From Burkholderia cepacia (GTDB lineage Bacteria > Pseudomonadota > Gammaproteobacteria > Burkholderiales > Burkholderiaceae), in NCBI RefSeq assembly GCF_001039005.1, contig NZ_LDWR01000031.1, positions 1-64,000 on the forward strand: 64,000 nt of DNA, in the 5' to 3' direction. Position 1 is the first letter of the stretch, and every line of letters begins with the position of its first letter. This document shows positions 62,801-64,000 of the stretch, one piece after another. Under the pieces are notes generated by a model, which did no database searches, was not told where the DNA came from, and saw only the letters and a program-made list of their open reading frames with translations. The position numbers and the translations under genes were made by a program.

Positions 62801-64000
62801 GCTCCCCAGGCGCCGCAATTCGCCGAGCACGTCGTTGTAGCCGTGCTGGAGGCGGGCCGCCAGCGCGCGGAAAGCGGCCGACTGCTGGCCGCGCGCCTGC
62901 GCGTCGGACACGTGCTCCTTGAGCGCTTTCTCACGCGCCTCGAGCGCCGCGACGCGCGTCGGCCGCGCACTGTTCAGGAAGTCGCGCGGCTGCAACTGCG
63001 TGAGCAGGAAATGCACGTCGGCGCCGAAGCGATCGGTACCGATCGGCATTTCGTCGAGCGGAATGCCCGGCTTGTTCTGGTTGCCCGCGTGCTTGATCTC
63101 GTCGAACCAGCGCATCTCGCCGTTGCGCACCGCGATCGCGCCGAGCGGACTGTCGAGCGCCTCGGCCACCGCCTGGTCCGTCTTGAACACATAGATCACG
63201 TGACGCCCGCCGTCCAGCGAGCCGTTGCGGATCGCGGTCAACAGGTGCGACACGCCGTTGCCGCTGAAGTCGACCGCGTTGAGCGCGGACTTGTCCGACG
63301 GCAACAGGTGCGGATCGACCGGCGGCCGCGGCGCCGCATTCGTGCCGCCGCCCTGCTCCGCGGGGGCCAGCGGCTTGCGGACCGGCACGATCGACTGGAA
63401 CATGTCGCCGGCCGAGCGCAACGGCTTCTTGTCGGTGGCAGCGGCGTCCTTCGCCGGCCGGAACCCGCCGATGCGATCGACGACCTCGGGCCTGACGTCG
63501 CTGACCACGAACCGGATACCGCGGCGCGGCGAGCGGCCGACCGGAATGCCGCCGCGGCGCCGCCGCCGGAACACCGTCCGCAGGTTCTGCTCGGGAATCT
63601 CGGTATCGCCGAACGGCGCCTTCTCGACGTACTTCCATTCGTGGTTCGTGTTGCGCTGTGCGTAGCCGAGCACCTTGCCCGTCTCGTCCTCGACCACGTG
63701 AATCCAGCGGCGCTCACCTTCGACCGCGCGCACGGCCTGGCGCGGCCGCTTGAAGGCCGGCGCGTCCTGCAGCTTCGACACGTCGGCGGCGAGCGTGGAA
63801 TCGATCGTGCCGCTCGACGCAGTCACGGGCCACGACGTCTTGCCGTCCGGCGTCTCGATCTTCGACGGGCCGCCGAACTGCACCAGCTCGTCGTGCGCGA
63901 CCGGAGATACGTAGAAATCGTACTGGCGCCGCACGCGACGCCCGTGGCCGGTGGTTTGCTCGAGCGCCTTTTGAAGCGTCTGCTGCACGCGTTTGCCGTT
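59816..64000 (-). CDS. C-terminal part of a giant LysM-domain protein (5' end outside the window)
   Basis: At least 1390 residues with no start in the window; the frame stays open to the right edge. The C-terminus is a LysM domain (VVAGDSLWTIAERHEGSLLAAA...) after a Pro/Ser/Ala linker rich in SPSATPSQSAQPPSSSPS. Before it are several hydrophobic glycine-rich stretches (about residues 980-1010 and 1110-1300 of the visible part) that could insert in a membrane. The middle part has VTFHGWDTVPE and GADFIG with RLHGADALTRVF, which faintly resembles the end of an amidohydrolase-like barrel. The N-terminal visible part is basic and unplaced. It may be a secreted or contact-delivered effector, but no secretion gene is in view. 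Confidence 0.8.
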   Translation of the reverse strand, partial: NGKRVQQTLQKALEQTTGHGRRVRRQYDFYVSPVAHDELVQFGGPSKIETPDGKTSWPVTASSGTIDSTLAADVSKLQDAPAFKRPRQAVRAVEGERRWIHVVEDETGKVLGYAQRNTNHEWKYVEKAPFGDTEIPEQNLRTVFRRRRRGGIPVGRSPRRGIRFVVSDVRPEVVDRIGGFRPAKDAAATDKKPLRSAGDMFQSIVPVRKPLAPAEQGGGTNAAPRPPVDPHLLPSDKSALNAVDFSGNGVSHLLTAIRNGSLDGGRHVIYVFKTDQAVAEALDSPLGAIAVRNGEMRWFDEIKHAGNQNKPGIPLDEMPIGTDRFGADVHFLLTQLQPRDFLNSARPTRVAALEAREKALKEHVSDAQARGQQSAAFRALAARLQHGYNDVLGELRRLGSSGPAPEPLSIEPYQPGLPSATVVEFSLRNGAAKSDDYFPTYDQVEAYNKQAQRPGNVNLVLKGDPQAVMVDVGMWRTLNNKLYVARDVSTSASRFLPVNGKLRPHTRRVGAATVADKRVRQFFTRSDPQLQDRMVPMARSYSLSDDPALMGAQVERYGGVTPVVTLVIDPHSLAAALGKAHAPDFLRAVKALGDQKSATFDGENGMIHPAPGSKGKALALDDLDHLHRWLDEAARTGFAIRLETAPSRALVSGVDYRFQSGTNDTYHDYVRVATALERWSNAHPDTVAPNVMVTFHGWDTVPESVPGAGHEKLLRAVLERKGLEWVHMGLSYGTHGADFIGNQELTSALAKLIVDNRKRPDVINRLHGADALTRVFERVDRKTLANQHQLLFAEVERLGAAQGMTPAEIAGLRQKIYEGNTTVWLNQARKATIEHATKQWEADGNKPRFPTDKGARAFGGRWLAQYGSSVPDRVTTLAQPAAADPFDYWRAVVRDPALLNDGTKPIGTSRREAAQLAKVDIPDAQRAQAELHALRVHNEPIGVNRPPTSWWRRAGGDLGAAAVTGAAGAGVLVTVGKEPVRTATNSFYAGLRVGRVFQALHHGAVASLKNGDPRVFDRVVDRLVRGLQTQLKVNGFDVAGRGAQLEQIAYEGKAKAAQLRGLNEDGQLSFDDTVMHTKAIAADMLSQMQGVVGGTSLKLLHHGSPRHSVGRIGRVLSLGGYGIAIKLNVDKVRKTGDLLAGGQALGGMFGAAYTGIVYRGSLRGMNADNRSQLARTVSATGDYVTSAMSIAGGIHTAMTGDPYTGTLTTMSGLLLGAGRLHSHFPNATPWLARLPTGIALAPVAIFGITQGISLITSVTASDDKHKAPGSSTIHLGPSNGMPTPGASLAPSPGATAAPAQPSASATPSQSAQPPSSSPSATQLTVNVVAGDSLWTIAERHEGSLLAAAHVPADQQQQMSDGQRINVALNEILQLNRNLANDPGAISPGQQVVVG

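Overview
The window is GC-rich, densely coded DNA that looks like a Burkholderia genome, most likely a Burkholderia cepacia complex secondary replicon. This rests on codon and GC character, the gene content (RND pumps, PqiABC, HiPIP, DUF1302/DUF1329 proteins, ISNCY-type insertion sequences) and many recent-looking paralogues. It is an inference, not a database match. No rRNA, tRNA or CRISPR array was seen.

Layout. (1) 0-1.8 kb: one intact ISNCY-type insertion sequence next to a truncated second copy; a third, broken copy sits at 52.7-53.2 kb. (2) 1.9-6.5 kb, minus strand: nitronate monooxygenase, a HiPIP, and proton-translocating transhydrogenase pntBA. (3) 6.6-7.7 kb: an EthD-like protein and a membrane protein. 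(4) 7.9-16.9 kb: an acyl-CoA ligase, GMC alcohol dehydrogenase, aldehyde dehydrogenase, alpha/beta hydrolase and Baeyer-Villiger-type monooxygenase, with a divergent PucR-type regulator. Together they could take a ketone to an ester, alcohol plus acid, aldehyde, acid and acyl-CoA. (5) 17.1-27.8 kb, minus strand: TetR regulator, PuuB-like FAD oxidase, and an envelope set (Ycf48-like, MMPL/RND transporter, DUF1302, DUF1329) of the kind found with hydrophobic-compound catabolism, then RidA and a PhyH-type dioxygenase. (6) 28.4-37.5 kb: two paralogous modules, each with a Tat-exported flavin amine oxidase, a multi-domain cytochrome c and a seven-helix membrane protein, with two TetR genes and a frameshifted thioesterase. 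The oxidase-cytochrome pairing recalls nicotine oxidoreductase NicA2 and its cytochrome c acceptor, so these may be periplasmic amine dehydrogenases feeding the respiratory chain.

(7) 38.2-46.6 kb, plus strand: an AdeABC-type tripartite RND efflux system with its histidine kinase upstream and its OmpR-type response regulator downstream. (8) 46.9-50.5 kb: a translationally coupled pqiA-pqiA-pqiB-pqiC lipid-transport operon, then an FMN-binding glutamate-synthase-like protein. (9) 53.3-58.4 kb: GntR/UTRA regulator divergent from a fumarase-superfamily lyase, a DctA-type dicarboxylate carrier and a FumC-like fumarase. (10) 58.6-64 kb, minus strand: patatin-like phospholipase, a decayed alpha/beta hydrolase fragment, and the C-terminal 1390 or more residues of a giant LysM protein that runs off the window.

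Two sets of non-coding signals tie distant genes together. Four minus-strand promoters (near 7.8, 27.9, 31.5 and 37.7 kb) share a GGGAATANCC-like palindrome placed 38-39 bp from an ACCTA(N)CATTGTTA-like element, suggesting one regulon for the amine-oxidase modules, the PhyH/RidA pair and the EthD/membrane pair. Three plus-strand promoters (39.6, 46.8 and 50.5 kb) share CTCCAT repeats on an 11-bp period, suggesting the response regulator controls the pump, the pqi operon and the glutamate-synthase-like gene.
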